Origin: an uncultured Oscillospiraceae bacterium
Lineage (GTDB): Bacteria > Bacillota > Clostridia > Oscillospirales > Oscillospiraceae
Assembly: GCA_944386835.1 (NCBI GenBank)
Contig: CALXCQ010000066.1
Coordinates: 1-56,685, forward strand
Direction of reading: 5' to 3'
Length of the DNA: 56,685 nt
Position 1 is the first letter of the stretch, and each line of letters starts with the position of its first letter. A program made the position numbers and the translations under genes. This document shows positions 7,384-17,121 of this stretch, in pieces. A model generated the notes under the pieces. That model was not told where the DNA came from. It saw nothing but the letters and a program-made list of their open reading frames with translations, and did not search any database.

Positions 7384-10300
7384 TCAAAACAACGTAATCT
7401 GACTGGTATCCGGCAAATCTGCCAAAGCCCCTGCTTCCTTTAAATTTTCAATGTGTGTCTTCGAAACTTTCGGACAGGCCGCTGAAAACTCTTCAATGGA
7501 AATAAATTGTTTTCCTTTCCGTCCCTCCACAATGTCCCAAGCGGCAGTCTCACCCAAACCGGTAACCGCCACAAAAGGAGGCAGAAGTTTCCCATCTTCA
7601 ATATTAAACTTTGTGGCATGAGATTTATACAGGTCTATTTTGGCAAATTCAAATCCCCTGAGATAAAACTCATAACAAACTTCCAACGTTGTCAACAAGT
7701 CCTCTTCTTTTCCTGTCGCTTCCGGGTTGTTGGAAATCTCAGCAATTTTGGCTTTTACTACGTCAATTCCCCGGGTCATCATGGCTGCATCAAAGCCGTC
7801 CTTCTGGCTCCTGCGGTAAAAATAAGCACTGTAAAATGCCAAGGGCTTATGCACTTTAAACCAGGCAATCCGGAACGCCATCATCACATATGCCACTGCG
7901 TGGGCTTTCGGGAACAGATACTTGATTTTTTTGCAGGATTCAATATACCAGCCAGGTACACCTGCGGCAATCATTTCTTCTTCTGCCCCTTCCGGCAACC
8001 CTCTTCCCTTCCGCACGGATTCCATAATTTTAAATGACCGCTTTTCCGGCATTCCGCACTTAATCAAATACAGCATAATGTCATCCCGGCAGCCGATGGC
8101 ATCCCGTACAGAGGCCGTGCCAGAAACAATTAAATCTTTAGCGTTACCCAGCCAGACATCCGTACCATGAGAAAAGCCGGACAAACGAATTAACGTATCA
8201 AATTCCGTCGGTTTCGTATCGACCAGCATGCCCCGAACAAAGCTGGTTCCAAACTCAGGAATCGCACAAGCTCCAGTTGGGCCCAAAATTGGATCATTTT
8301 CAAAGCCCAATACCTTGCTGGAAACGAAAATGGACATCGTGTCTTTATCGTCCAAAGGAATCTTTTGGGCATCCACACCGGTCAAATCTTCCATCATGCG
8401 GATCATGGTCGGGTCATCATGGCCCAACATATCCAGCTTCAGGAGATTCTCTTCCATAGAGTGATATTCAAAATGGGTTGTGATAATATCACTGTCCGTT
8501 GCATCGGCAGGATGCTGAACGGGACAAAAATCCCAAATTTCATTTTCCTGAGGAATGACCACCAGGCCGCCGGGATGCTGTCCTGTAGTTCGCTTCACAC
8601 CCACACACCCAGCTGCCATTCTGGCCTCTTCTGCTTTGCTGACAACTTGATGTCGTTCTTCCAGATATTTTTTCGCATATCCGAAAGCCGTTTTTTCTGC
8701 CACTGTACCAATGGTGCCTGCCCGGAAAACATGACTGGCACCAAACATTTCCACACAATAATTGTGGGCCTTTGCCTGGTATTCTCCGGAAAAATTCAAG
8801 TCTATGTCCGGCACTTTGTCGCCGCCAAACCCTAGGAAGGTCTCAAAAGGGATATTAAATCCATCTTTTTCTAAAGCCTCTCCACACTGGGGACAGCGGC
8901 GATCCGGCAAATCTGCTCCGCAGGCCACATTCTCCGGTACATCAAAGGTTGTATACTTACAAGCAGGACACCGGTAATGGGGTGGGAAAGAATTCACTTC
9001 TGTAATACCGGAAAGATAGGCCACAATGGAAGAGCCCACAGAACCACGAGATCCGACCAAATAGCCGTGTTCCAAAGAGTTTTGGACCAATTTCTGGGCA
9101 GACATATAGATGACATCATAGTGACAGTTAATAATGTCGCCCAATTCAGTTTCTACCCGCTTGGTAATTAGTTCCGGAGGATTCTCTCCGTATAATCGAT
9201 GTAGCTTGTCGTAAACCAGCCGTTTCAAGTCTTCCACTGAATTCTCAATCTTAGGTGCAAACAGGTTGTGAGGGACCGGACGGATTGTTTCACACATGTC
9301 TGCAATCCGATTGGGATTGGTTACGACAACCTCATATGCTTTCTCGGCTCCCAAATATTGGAACTCCTCGAGCATTTCGTCTGTGGTTTTGAAGTAGAGC
9401 GGCAGCTCCCTGTCGCAGTCATCATAACCTTTTGACGCCAAGAGTAGTCTGCGGTAGATTTCGTCTTCCGGATTCAAAAAATGTACATCGCCAGTGGCCA
9501 CCACCGGTTTCCCCAGCTCTTGCCCCAACTGTACGACTGTTTTGTTAAACTCCTGAAGCTGTTCCCGGCTCTCGGCAATGCCCTTGTCCAACATAAAAAG
9601 GTTATTGGCTAAGGGCTGAATTTCCAAAAAGTCATAAAAGCTGGCAATTCGCTTTAATTCGTCATGGCTTTTGTTGGCAACAATGGCCTGAAACAGCTCT
9701 CCTGCTTCACAAGCTGAGCCTACCAAAAGTCCCTCTCTCCACTGTATCAGCTCCGATTTGGGAATTCTGGGCACACGGCGAAAGTATTTTAAGTGAGAAT
9801 AAGAGACCAATCGATACAGATTCCGCAGCCCCAGCTGATTCTTTGCAAAGAGGATCATATGCCGGGCATGCCGGTCCGCCAGCCGGCCACCGGATCGCAA
9901 CTGGGCCATTAGAGGATTGATTTCCTGTAAAGTAGTCACGCCTTTCTCTTCCAACATTGCGAAAAATCTGCGCAGCATATGGGCAACCGTCATGCCATCA
10001 TCTACTGCACGATGGTGATTGAATTCTGGAAGGCTGAGTGCGTCCGCCACAATATTTAGTTTATACTTTCCCAACTCCGGCATGAGATTTTGCGCCATGA
10101 TAAGGGTATCAATATAGGTAGGCTGATAGGAAATCCCCAGCCGACCGCATGCGGCCCGGATGAATCCCACATCAAAGTCCGCATTATGAGCAGCCAAAGG
10201 CCGATCACCACAAAATTCCAGAAACTTCGGCAGTACCTCGTCAATGTGCGGTGCATCGCGCAGCATATCGTCGGTTATTCCGGTCAAATCCACAATCCTC

Positions 10301-11688
10301 TGAGAAAGCGGTCTTCCAGGATTAACAAAAGTTTGAAACTGATCCAGGATCTCGCCATTTTTATAAATTGCGGCACCGATTTCCGTAATCTCCTCCGTCT
10401 GTGCTGACAACCCGGTAGTTTCCAAATCGAACGCCACAAATTCTCCTGTCAACGGCATATCCTGCGTTCCGTGGACGACAATTCTGTCATCTACATCATT
10501 GACAAAATAGGCTTCACAACCATACAGTATTTTAATTGGCTTGTCCGTTCCTGCAACCTTAGCCTTTCCCGCTGCTTTTAAAGCATCGGGAAAAGACTGG
10601 CAAACTCCATGATCCGTAATGGCAATTGCCGGGTGGCCCCATTTTGCTGCTTGCCGGATCGCTGCCCCCGTGTCTGTTAAAGCGTCCATACTGGACATGA
10701 CGGTGTGCAAATGCAGCTCTACCCGTTTTTCCGGAGCTGTATCCTTTCTGGTTGGCTTTTCTTCCTCCATAATGGTAATCGGCTGCATGACCATCTCATT
10801 GTCGTAGCGGTCGAAAGTCATTTTCCCCAGTACCTGAATCCACATCCCCGTGTGAATCTGTTCCAGAATTGGCTTTGCCTTTGCATTTTCCATAAATTGA
10901 TTGATTCGAACCGAACCGGTATAATCTGTCATGTCAAAACAGATGACCCAAGCATTGCGTTTTTTCAGTTCTCTGTGGTTGACCGCAAAGACTTCTCCCT
11001 CCACCGCTACCTTGAACATATCCAGATTCAGTTCCTTCATTGCCGTAGGTTCCCCCTTAAAGGGCTTTCCATAGACTACGTTGGAGGCAGCTGGTTCTGC
11101 TACTGGCTTCTTTTCTGCCACTGAAGCCGGTATTTCCAGTGATTCTATTGCATCCTGCCGCAATTTTTCAGTTTCCTCAAAAAGCTCTTGTCTGCATAAT
11201 TCCTTCCCGGATTCTATCTGAATGGAAATATGCTGACCAAACCGCTTTTGGATATAGTCTTCGGCCGCCCGCAAGTGCGGCCGTATCTCCTCCACACCGT
11301 TTGCCCGCAGCTTTAAATGCAGTTCGCCATCCGACAGGGACCACTGGGCTCCTGCCAAAATCGCTGACGCCAAAGCATACTCCCGGATAATGGCTTGATT
11401 CAGCTCTGAAAAGTCCATCTGTCCCAATAACTCTGCCTGGTATTCTGGATGCAGCTGCATGGTCCGGATTCCGTAAACTCTTGCCAGCTCTCTGGCCATC
11501 CGATCCAATTGTCCCTGAGATATGTAGACCGGGCAACCTAATGTTACGGATACCCGTTTCTGATTTTGATCAATTTCTGCATGCCGAATTACAGCCTCTT
11601 GTAAAAGAGGCTGTAATTCTTCTCCAGGCTTATATTGGGTAAACATTGAAAGAAAATGCACTGTTTTTTCCATTGGTATTCCACACAT
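7384..11688 (-). CDS. polC: DNA polymerase III alpha subunit, PolC type
   Basis: PolC is the replicative polymerase of low-GC Gram-positives, 1434 residues here, the usual length. In order it has an N-terminal region, an OB fold (~230-310), a PHP domain beginning at HLHTVMSSMDALT, an inserted 3'-5' exonuclease with FDLETTGL, the rest of PHP, then the polymerase core. The core has a four-cysteine zinc module (CPAC..CPQCG), the catalytic PDIDLNFSGEYQ motif and the GQHPGG motif. The exonuclease appears intact (DET, HNADFD, HRAVDD). It is last in the operon. Its ATG overlaps the ispG stop as TAATG, so it is translationally coupled; a second ATG at 11673 is possible. Confidence 0.97.
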   Translation of the reverse strand: MCGIPMEKTVHFLSMFTQYKPGEELQPLLQEAVIRHAEIDQNQKRVSVTLGCPVYISQGQLDRMARELARVYGIRTMQLHPEYQAELLGQMDFSELNQAIIREYALASAILAGAQWSLSDGELHLKLRANGVEEIRPHLRAAEDYIQKRFGQHISIQIESGKELCRQELFEETEKLRQDAIESLEIPASVAEKKPVAEPAASNVVYGKPFKGEPTAMKELNLDMFKVAVEGEVFAVNHRELKKRNAWVICFDMTDYTGSVRINQFMENAKAKPILEQIHTGMWIQVLGKMTFDRYDNEMVMQPITIMEEEKPTRKDTAPEKRVELHLHTVMSSMDALTDTGAAIRQAAKWGHPAIAITDHGVCQSFPDALKAAGKAKVAGTDKPIKILYGCEAYFVNDVDDRIVVHGTQDMPLTGEFVAFDLETTGLSAQTEEITEIGAAIYKNGEILDQFQTFVNPGRPLSQRIVDLTGITDDMLRDAPHIDEVLPKFLEFCGDRPLAAHNADFDVGFIRAACGRLGISYQPTYIDTLIMAQNLMPELGKYKLNIVADALSLPEFNHHRAVDDGMTVAHMLRRFFAMLEEKGVTTLQEINPLMAQLRSGGRLADRHARHMILFAKNQLGLRNLYRLVSYSHLKYFRRVPRIPKSELIQWREGLLVGSACEAGELFQAIVANKSHDELKRIASFYDFLEIQPLANNLFMLDKGIAESREQLQEFNKTVVQLGQELGKPVVATGDVHFLNPEDEIYRRLLLASKGYDDCDRELPLYFKTTDEMLEEFQYLGAEKAYEVVVTNPNRIADMCETIRPVPHNLFAPKIENSVEDLKRLVYDKLHRLYGENPPELITKRVETELGDIINCHYDVIYMSAQKLVQNSLEHGYLVGSRGSVGSSIVAYLSGITEVNSFPPHYRCPACKYTTFDVPENVACGADLPDRRCPQCGEALEKDGFNIPFETFLGFGGDKVPDIDLNFSGEYQAKAHNYCVEMFGASHVFRAGTIGTVAEKTAFGYAKKYLEERHQVVSKAEEARMAAGCVGVKRTTGQHPGGLVVIPQENEIWDFCPVQHPADATDSDIITTHFEYHSMEENLLKLDMLGHDDPTMIRMMEDLTGVDAQKIPLDDKDTMSIFVSSKVLGFENDPILGPTGACAIPEFGTSFVRGMLVDTKPTEFDTLIRLSGFSHGTDVWLGNAKDLIVSGTASVRDAIGCRDDIMLYLIKCGMPEKRSFKIMESVRKGRGLPEGAEEEMIAAGVPGWYIESCKKIKYLFPKAHAVAYVMMAFRIAWFKVHKPLAFYSAYFYRRSQKDGFDAAMMTRGIDVVKAKIAEISNNPEATGKEEDLLTTLEVCYEFYLRGFEFAKIDLYKSHATKFNIEDGKLLPPFVAVTGLGETAAWDIVEGRKGKQFISIEEFSAACPKVSKTHIENLKEAGALADLPDTSQITLF

Positions 11689-12725
11689 TATAGTTTGTCT
11701 ATGTAATCCAGTAGTGCAGGTAAAAGCTGGTCATAGGGCAATTTATATTTCATTTCTCCTTTTACAAATAAAATCCCACAGCCGTCGCCACCTGCAATTC
11801 CCACATCCGCTTCTCGTGCTTCACCGGGCCCGTTGACAACACAGCCCATAACTGCAACCGTGATCGGTTTTTGGCAATCCCGCAAGGCTTCTTCTACCTG
11901 ATGGGCCAAGCCGATTAAATCGATTTGCGTTCGGCCACAGGTAGGGCAGGAAACAATATTAACACCGTTTTGCCGCAAACCTGCCGCCTGAAGAATATCC
12001 TTTGCCACCAGTACTTCTTTGACAGGGTCTGCCGTCAAAGAGACCCGCATCGTATCACCGATTCCCAGACAAAGGAGTCCTCCGATTCCCATTGCTGATT
12101 TTAAGGTGCCCATATATTCTGTACCGGTTTCCGTCACACCAATATGGAGCGGATACTCCGAACGCTCATGCATCAGGCAATAAGCCTGCATCATCGTTGG
12201 GACATGACTGGATTTCATGGAAACGCAAATATCTTCAAATCCCTCTTTTTCCAAAAGGGCAATGTGCCCAAAAGCACTTTCTACCAATGCTTCTGGGGTG
12301 GGATGTCCATACTTTTCCAAAAGTCTTTTTTCTAAACTCCCGCCATTGACTCCGATGCGAATGGGAATATTCCTATCTTTACAAGCAGCAACCACTTCCC
12401 GCACTTTCGCTTCAGAGCCGATGTTGCCGGGATTAATCCGGATTTTCGCTGCCCCCGCTTCAGCTGCCGCGATAGCCAATTTGTAATCAAAATGGATATC
12501 CGCCACCAAAGGAACCGGCGACTGTTTCACAATTTCTGCAAATGCTTTTGCCGCTTCCCCATCGGGTACCGCCAGCCTTACAATCTGGCACCCGGCCTGT
12601 GATAAAGCGTGAATTTGCCGGACAGATCCTGCAATATCTGTCGTTTTGGTATTGAGCATAGATTGAATGGATACCGGCGCCCCACCACCGATAGCTACTG
12701 TACCAACGTGAATTTGTTTTGTCAT
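11688..12725 (-). CDS. ispG: 4-hydroxy-3-methylbut-2-enyl diphosphate synthase (IspG)
   Basis: IspG is the [4Fe-4S] enzyme that converts MEcPP to HMBPP, the penultimate step of the MEP isoprenoid pathway. The 345-residue protein is the short bacterial form. It has the GGGAPVSIQSMLNT start, a TIM-barrel core, and cluster cysteines in SCPTCGRTQ and MGCVVNGPGEA near residues 260-305. It lies one base downstream of rseP and overlaps polC by one base. dxr, another MEP-pathway gene, is two genes upstream. Confidence 0.96.
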   Translation of the reverse strand: MTKQIHVGTVAIGGGAPVSIQSMLNTKTTDIAGSVRQIHALSQAGCQIVRLAVPDGEAAKAFAEIVKQSPVPLVADIHFDYKLAIAAAEAGAAKIRINPGNIGSEAKVREVVAACKDRNIPIRIGVNGGSLEKRLLEKYGHPTPEALVESAFGHIALLEKEGFEDICVSMKSSHVPTMMQAYCLMHERSEYPLHIGVTETGTEYMGTLKSAMGIGGLLCLGIGDTMRVSLTADPVKEVLVAKDILQAAGLRQNGVNIVSCPTCGRTQIDLIGLAHQVEEALRDCQKPITVAVMGCVVNGPGEAREADVGIAGGDGCGILFVKGEMKYKLPYDQLLPALLDYIDKL

Positions 12726-12726
12726 A

Positions 12727-13785
12727 TTAACTCACCGCAATTCGAAAAATGTCCTGGAAAGTAACAAAAATCATCAAACCCATTAATAATACCATACCGA
12801 TCCCGTGGGCATACCCCTCGTATTTGGGATTTAATCGGCGGCCCAAAATGGCCTCAATTCCTGCAGTCAAGAGCAGGCAAAAGATTCTGCCGCCATCCAG
12901 TGCCGGAAGCGGAAGCATATTCATGACCGCCAGGTTCATTGCCAAAAAAGAGCAAATATACAGGACATTTAAAATTCCCAGTTTTATGCTCTGAGAGGAT
13001 TTTCCCGTCTCCGAAATTAAATTGACAATTCCCACCGGCCCAGACATGTCCTGAATCCCGGCATTGCCGGTAAATAGATCCTCTAATCCTAGGCGTACAA
13101 GACGTACAAAATCAATTCCATTTAACCAGGCTTGTTGTAACGTGCGGCTAAAAGTCGCATCCTCTGCTTGGAAAAGGAAGCCATATAGTTCTACCGTCTG
13201 ACCTTCCACTTCATAAGATTGTTTTTCCAGCTTAAAATTCGGTAGTTCCACAAGTTTACCGTCCCGACGAATAACAAGGTCGTAGACACCCGTCTGATTT
13301 CTGGAAAGCAAAGTTCCGATATCCTGATAGATGTAAACCCGCTCACCGTCAATTTTATAGAATGTGTCGCCAGGCTGCAACCCGTCTTGGGATTCATAGG
13401 GACATCCCTCATAAAACCCCGCAATGGTAGGGCTGGTATAGCTCACCACCTGAGAAAAGAAGATCACTAAAAAAAGCAAGCCAATTACCAGGTTCATAAA
13501 AGAACCTGCCGCCAAAATAATGACACGGCGCCACTTGGCTACGGAAGTAAAGGCCCTGGGGTTTTGACTATCCTCATCCTCGCCCTCCATTGCACAGTAC
13601 CCTCCGATGGGAATGCACCGCAATGAGTAGGTGGTTTCTCCGATTTTCTTTTGAAAAATGGCAGGACCCATACAAATTGCAAATTCGTTAACTTGTACAC
13701 CCAGCCATTTTGCCGCTAAAAAATGCCCCAACTCATGGACAAAAATCAGAATACCAAATACTAGAATTGCCAAAATAATATACAC
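12727..13785 (-). CDS. rseP: RseP/RasP site-2 intramembrane zinc metalloprotease
   Basis: This is a membrane-embedded S2P-family protease with a PDZ domain, ~352 residues. The zinc motif FVHELGHFLAAK is in the first membrane segment and the second zinc site is in MNMLPLPALDGGR near the C-terminus. A PDZ-like domain lies between, around GLQPGDTFYKIDG. Such proteases cleave membrane-bound anti-sigma factors and remnant signal peptides. The GTG at 13785 is preferred because it puts the family-typical N-terminus right before the HELGH helix, follows GGAGAGG, and leaves a 7-base gap to dxr. The longer reading would overlap dxr by about 60 bases. Confidence 0.93.
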   Translation of the reverse strand: MYIILAILVFGILIFVHELGHFLAAKWLGVQVNEFAICMGPAIFQKKIGETTYSLRCIPIGGYCAMEGEDEDSQNPRAFTSVAKWRRVIILAAGSFMNLVIGLLFLVIFFSQVVSYTSPTIAGFYEGCPYESQDGLQPGDTFYKIDGERVYIYQDIGTLLSRNQTGVYDLVIRRDGKLVELPNFKLEKQSYEVEGQTVELYGFLFQAEDATFSRTLQQAWLNGIDFVRLVRLGLEDLFTGNAGIQDMSGPVGIVNLISETGKSSQSIKLGILNVLYICSFLAMNLAVMNMLPLPALDGGRIFCLLLTAGIEAILGRRLNPKYEGYAHGIGMVLLMGLMIFVTFQDIFRIAVS

Positions 13786-13792
13786 GATAGAA

Positions 13793-14944
13793 TCAACCTC
13801 TCCAATTGGATTCAACCACGCGCCTTGCCGCCTGATCTGCCAAAAGAATATCATTGAGGGTCGGATTTTCCAGCACTTCTACCTGGTCCAAAGCCAGGCG
13901 CACCATGCGGGATATATCGTAGAAACCAATTCGATCCTCTAAGTACAGGGCAACCGCCGCTTCATTGGCACCATTGAGGATTGCACAGGCAGTTCCTCCT
14001 CGCTTCGCCGCCTCCATGGCAAGAGCCAGACAAGGGAACGCCTCCAAATCCGGCGCCGCAAATGTCAGTGCCCCACAGGAAAGCAAATCCAATGGCTTTT
14101 CTGGATTCTCCAACCTTTGGGGATAGGTCAAGGCCAACTGGATTGGAATACGCATATCCGGCACACCCAGCTGGGCCATAATGGCACCATCGACAAATTC
14201 CACCAAGGAATGGACAATACTTTGCCGATGAATCACCACTTTTACCTGTTCCATTGGCAAGCCATACAGGCGCATGGCCTCAATTAATTCTAGTCCCTTA
14301 TTCATTAAAGTAGCACTATCAATTGTAATTTTTGCTCCCATAGTCCAGTTAGGATGGCGCAAAGCATCCGCCTTGCGTACTGCCTGCAATTCCTCTTTGG
14401 ACTTCCCATAAAAAGGACCACCGGAACAAGTTAAAATCAAATTTCGAATTTCTTTTCGATCATGACAGCCCATTAAGCACTGAAAGATCGCCGAATGTTC
14501 CGAATCCACCGGTACTATTTCAGCACCGTATTTTTCAGCCGCGGCCATTACCAACTGCCCGGCACAAACCAAAGTTTCCTTATTTGCCAAAGCAATTCGC
14601 TTACCAGCCTCAATTGCCGCCAATGTTGGACGCAAACCCACCATTCCCACAACTGCAGTAATGACCGTATCCGCTTCAGCCATAGAAGCCGCTGCCAATA
14701 GTCCCTCCAGACCGGAGAGAACCTGGATACTTCCGTCATCCAGCCTGTCTTGCAGCTGTTCTGCCGCCTCTACAGAGGCCATAACTGCCAGTTTAGGCTG
14801 ATATTTTCGGCACTGAGCTTCCATAAGCTCCACATTAGAACCTGCCGTGAGAGCCGCAACCCGTATGCCCAGCCGTTCTACTACTTCCAGAGACTGCCGG
14901 CCAATAGAGCCGGTACTGCCTAAAATTGTCACACACTTTGTCAT
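13793..14944 (-). CDS. dxr: 1-deoxy-D-xylulose 5-phosphate reductoisomerase
   Basis: Dxr makes MEP from DXP with NADPH, the committed step of the MEP pathway. The 383-residue length is normal. It has the NADPH motif ILGSTGSIGRQSL at the N-terminus, the metal and substrate residues in PVDSEHSAIFQ, the flexible-loop region around HPNWTMGAKITIDSATLMNKG, and NGANEAAVALYL. It is in the conserved order cdsA-dxr-rseP and is separated from cdsA by four bases. Confidence 0.97.
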   Translation of the reverse strand: MTKCVTILGSTGSIGRQSLEVVERLGIRVAALTAGSNVELMEAQCRKYQPKLAVMASVEAAEQLQDRLDDGSIQVLSGLEGLLAAASMAEADTVITAVVGMVGLRPTLAAIEAGKRIALANKETLVCAGQLVMAAAEKYGAEIVPVDSEHSAIFQCLMGCHDRKEIRNLILTCSGGPFYGKSKEELQAVRKADALRHPNWTMGAKITIDSATLMNKGLELIEAMRLYGLPMEQVKVVIHRQSIVHSLVEFVDGAIMAQLGVPDMRIPIQLALTYPQRLENPEKPLDLLSCGALTFAAPDLEAFPCLALAMEAAKRGGTACAILNGANEAAVALYLEDRIGFYDISRMVRLALDQVEVLENPTLNDILLADQAARRVVESNWRG

Positions 14945-14948
14945 ATTG

Positions 14949-15767
14949 TTATCCCACCTGTAACATAGGCAACAACAGCACCAGCACTTCCGTCACCGGC
15001 GCAACCATTGTCATACTATCAAACCGGTCTAAAATTCCACCATGTCCTGGGATCACTTTCCCATAATCTTTAATATTCACCTGTCGTTTTACTACTGAAA
15101 ATGCCAGGTCCCCCAGAATGGAAACAGTAGAACCTATGGCACCATACAAGGCTGCATACCCATAATGAATGCTTTTGTCAAATCCCAACTGCAGAATCAG
15201 GCCGTACAGTAACATGCAGGCAACGGCTGAGATAACCCCGCCAATGGCCCCCTCAATTGTTTTCTTTGGACTGACAACGGGAGCCAGCTTGTGCTTGCCG
15301 AAAAATCGGCCGGCAAAATAGGCACCGGAATCTGCACTAAAGGCCAGAACAAAGGCCACCAGAATATAGTATTTGCCATCTTCCATCACCCGTATTCTCA
15401 CCAGGCTGGACAGGAGAAAAGGAACTACCATTCCCGCGAACACGCCTATACACACCTGTGCAAAAGGAAGTTTCGCATGAGAAAGTACCATTTCCAAAAA
15501 AAGAAGTACGAAAAATAGCGTCGCACCCAAAACACCCCAAATATAAGGATGCCCATAATATCCCCATAGGGTTACGGCCACGGCCATCAGCATTGCATAG
15601 GTGATCAATCGCCGGTTATCCACCAATTTCGTAGTATACATCAACTCATGTACCGCGATGACTGCCATCGCCGCAAATAAAATTGCAGTGTAAATGGCAG
15701 GCAATCCCAATACAATAAGCAATAAAATCGGCAATAAGATTATGGACACAATGACTCGTGTTTTCAT
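14949..15767 (-). CDS. cdsA: phosphatidate cytidylyltransferase
   Basis: CdsA forms CDP-diacylglycerol from phosphatidic acid and CTP at the membrane, feeding phospholipid synthesis. The 272-residue protein has about seven or eight membrane segments. The family signature near the C-terminus is readable: SVVKRQVNIKDYGKVIPGHGG followed by ILDRFDS, including the KD, HGG and DRFD residues. Its ATG directly abuts the uppS stop (TAAATG). Confidence 0.96.
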   Translation of the reverse strand: MKTRVIVSIILLPILLLIVLGLPAIYTAILFAAMAVIAVHELMYTTKLVDNRRLITYAMLMAVAVTLWGYYGHPYIWGVLGATLFFVLLFLEMVLSHAKLPFAQVCIGVFAGMVVPFLLSSLVRIRVMEDGKYYILVAFVLAFSADSGAYFAGRFFGKHKLAPVVSPKKTIEGAIGGVISAVACMLLYGLILQLGFDKSIHYGYAALYGAIGSTVSILGDLAFSVVKRQVNIKDYGKVIPGHGGILDRFDSMTMVAPVTEVLVLLLPMLQVG

Positions 15768-16520
15768 TTAAACCCCTCCAAAACGGCGATTGCGGCGATT
15801 AAAGGAAGCAATTGCCTTTTCCAATTCTTCTTCTGTAAAGTCAGGCCATAAAACATTTGTAAAATAATACTCAGAATAGGCTGACTGCCAAAGGAGGAAA
15901 TTGGAAACACGCAGCTCTCCACTGGGCCGAATGATCAGCTCCGGATCTGGGATCCCCGCAGAATCCAAATAGGATGAGAACACCTGTTCATTTAAGCTCT
16001 CTGGCGTGCATTCACCTGCAACACACTTTTGGGCGAAGGCTCTTGCGGCCCGCACGATTTCATCCCGACCACCATAATTGAGACAAACATTGGTTTGAAA
16101 TCCGTCATACTTCTTGGAAGTCTCCAAGGTCTTCTGCGCAAGCTCTTGCAGTTCCGGCGCCAGACGGCTTAAATCGCCAAAAAAGCGAAGGCGAATGTGA
16201 TCCTTCTCCATTTCATCCAGTGCCTCAAATAAATACTGTTTCAAGAGTCCCATAATGGCAGAAACTTCTTCCTGAGAACGCTTCCAATTTTCTGTAGAAA
16301 AGGCGTAAATAGTGAGATAATCTACCCCAATATTTTTACAGTATGTGGCAATGCGACGAAAATTCTCACTTCCAGCAGCATGTCCTGCAGTTCTGGGAAG
16401 TCCACGCTTGCTGGCCCATCTGCCATTGCCGTCTAAGATAATCGCAATATGTTTTGGTACCGGGCGATCTTTCTGCACAACTGCCGCCTTTTTTCGAGTC
16501 AATAGCTGTAATATACCCAT
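15768..16520 (-). CDS. uppS: undecaprenyl diphosphate synthase (cis-prenyltransferase)
   Basis: UppS extends farnesyl diphosphate with IPP to C55 undecaprenyl diphosphate, the lipid carrier for peptidoglycan and surface polysaccharide. The 250-residue protein carries the catalytic IILDGNGRWA motif, HAAGSENFRR, YAFSTENWKR, and the C-terminal RPSGELRVSNFLLWQ motif. One deviation is the arginine region RPSGE where most homologues have RTSGE. A GAGGGAG site precedes the ATG. Confidence 0.96.
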   Translation of the reverse strand: MGILQLLTRKKAAVVQKDRPVPKHIAIILDGNGRWASKRGLPRTAGHAAGSENFRRIATYCKNIGVDYLTIYAFSTENWKRSQEEVSAIMGLLKQYLFEALDEMEKDHIRLRFFGDLSRLAPELQELAQKTLETSKKYDGFQTNVCLNYGGRDEIVRAARAFAQKCVAGECTPESLNEQVFSSYLDSAGIPDPELIIRPSGELRVSNFLLWQSAYSEYYFTNVLWPDFTEEELEKAIASFNRRNRRFGGV

Positions 16521-16537
16521 ACGGCTCCCTCTATAAG

Positions 16538-16558
16538 CAGAGGCCGCCTCTGGCGGCC
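16538..16558 (-). repeat. alternative GC-rich hairpins between frr and uppS
   Basis: Two overlapping stems compete for the same bases: GGCCGCC/GGCGGCC with a three-base loop (16542-16558) and CAGAGG/CCTCTG (16538-16552). There is no T tract, so it is not a standard terminator. It could tune uppS expression or mark an RNA processing site. Role unknown. Confidence 0.4.
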
Positions 16559-16569
16559 CCTACAAACTC

Positions 16570-17121
16570 TTAAATTTCCATTAGTTCTTTTTCTTTTTTG
16601 GCACACATCTCATCAATTTTCTTGATGTATTTGTCCGTCATATCCTGAATATCTTTTTCCGCCTGCTTCTGGTCGTCTTCCGTAATTTCCGACTTTTTCT
16701 TCTGGCTCTTCACAAATTCTACCGCATCACGGCGAATGTTCCGAATCGCAACTTTCGACTCTTCTCCATATTTTTTTACTTGCTTAGTCAGCTCTTTCCG
16801 GCGCTCTTCCGTCAGTTGCGGAAATACCAGTCGGATCACTCTTCCATCATTTTGCGGATTGATTCCCAAATCTGAAACCTGAATTGCCTTTTCAATAGGG
16901 CGTAGCAACGTATTATCCCATGGCTGAATCAGAAGTGTTCTCGGATCCGGTGAGGAAATACTTCCCACCTGTGCAATCGGTGTATCTACGCCGTAGTATT
17001 CTACACTAATACGGTCCAAGACCTGGGCGTTGGCGCGACCCGCACGAACGGAGGCAAAGTCTTCAGCCAAAACTTCCAGTGTCTTATCCATCTTCCGGGA
17101 AAATTGTTCGTAATCAGACAT
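16570..17121 (-). CDS. frr: ribosome recycling factor
   Basis: RRF splits post-termination ribosomes together with EF-G. The 183-residue length and helical, charged composition are typical. It shows the family motifs LAEDFASVRAGRANAQVLDR, QVGSISSPDPRTLLIQPWD, NDGRVIRLVFPQLTEERRK and a lysine-rich C-terminal helix. Its ATG abuts the pyrH stop (TAAATG), so the two are coupled. Confidence 0.98.
   Translation of the reverse strand: MSDYEQFSRKMDKTLEVLAEDFASVRAGRANAQVLDRISVEYYGVDTPIAQVGSISSPDPRTLLIQPWDNTLLRPIEKAIQVSDLGINPQNDGRVIRLVFPQLTEERRKELTKQVKKYGEESKVAIRNIRRDAVEFVKSQKKKSEITEDDQKQAEKDIQDMTDKYIKKIDEMCAKKEKELMEI

Noticed and set aside
13785..13854. Longer N-terminus for RseP
   Set aside because: It would overlap dxr by about 60 bases and place extra polar residues before the HELGH helix. 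The GTG at 13785 restores the family pattern.
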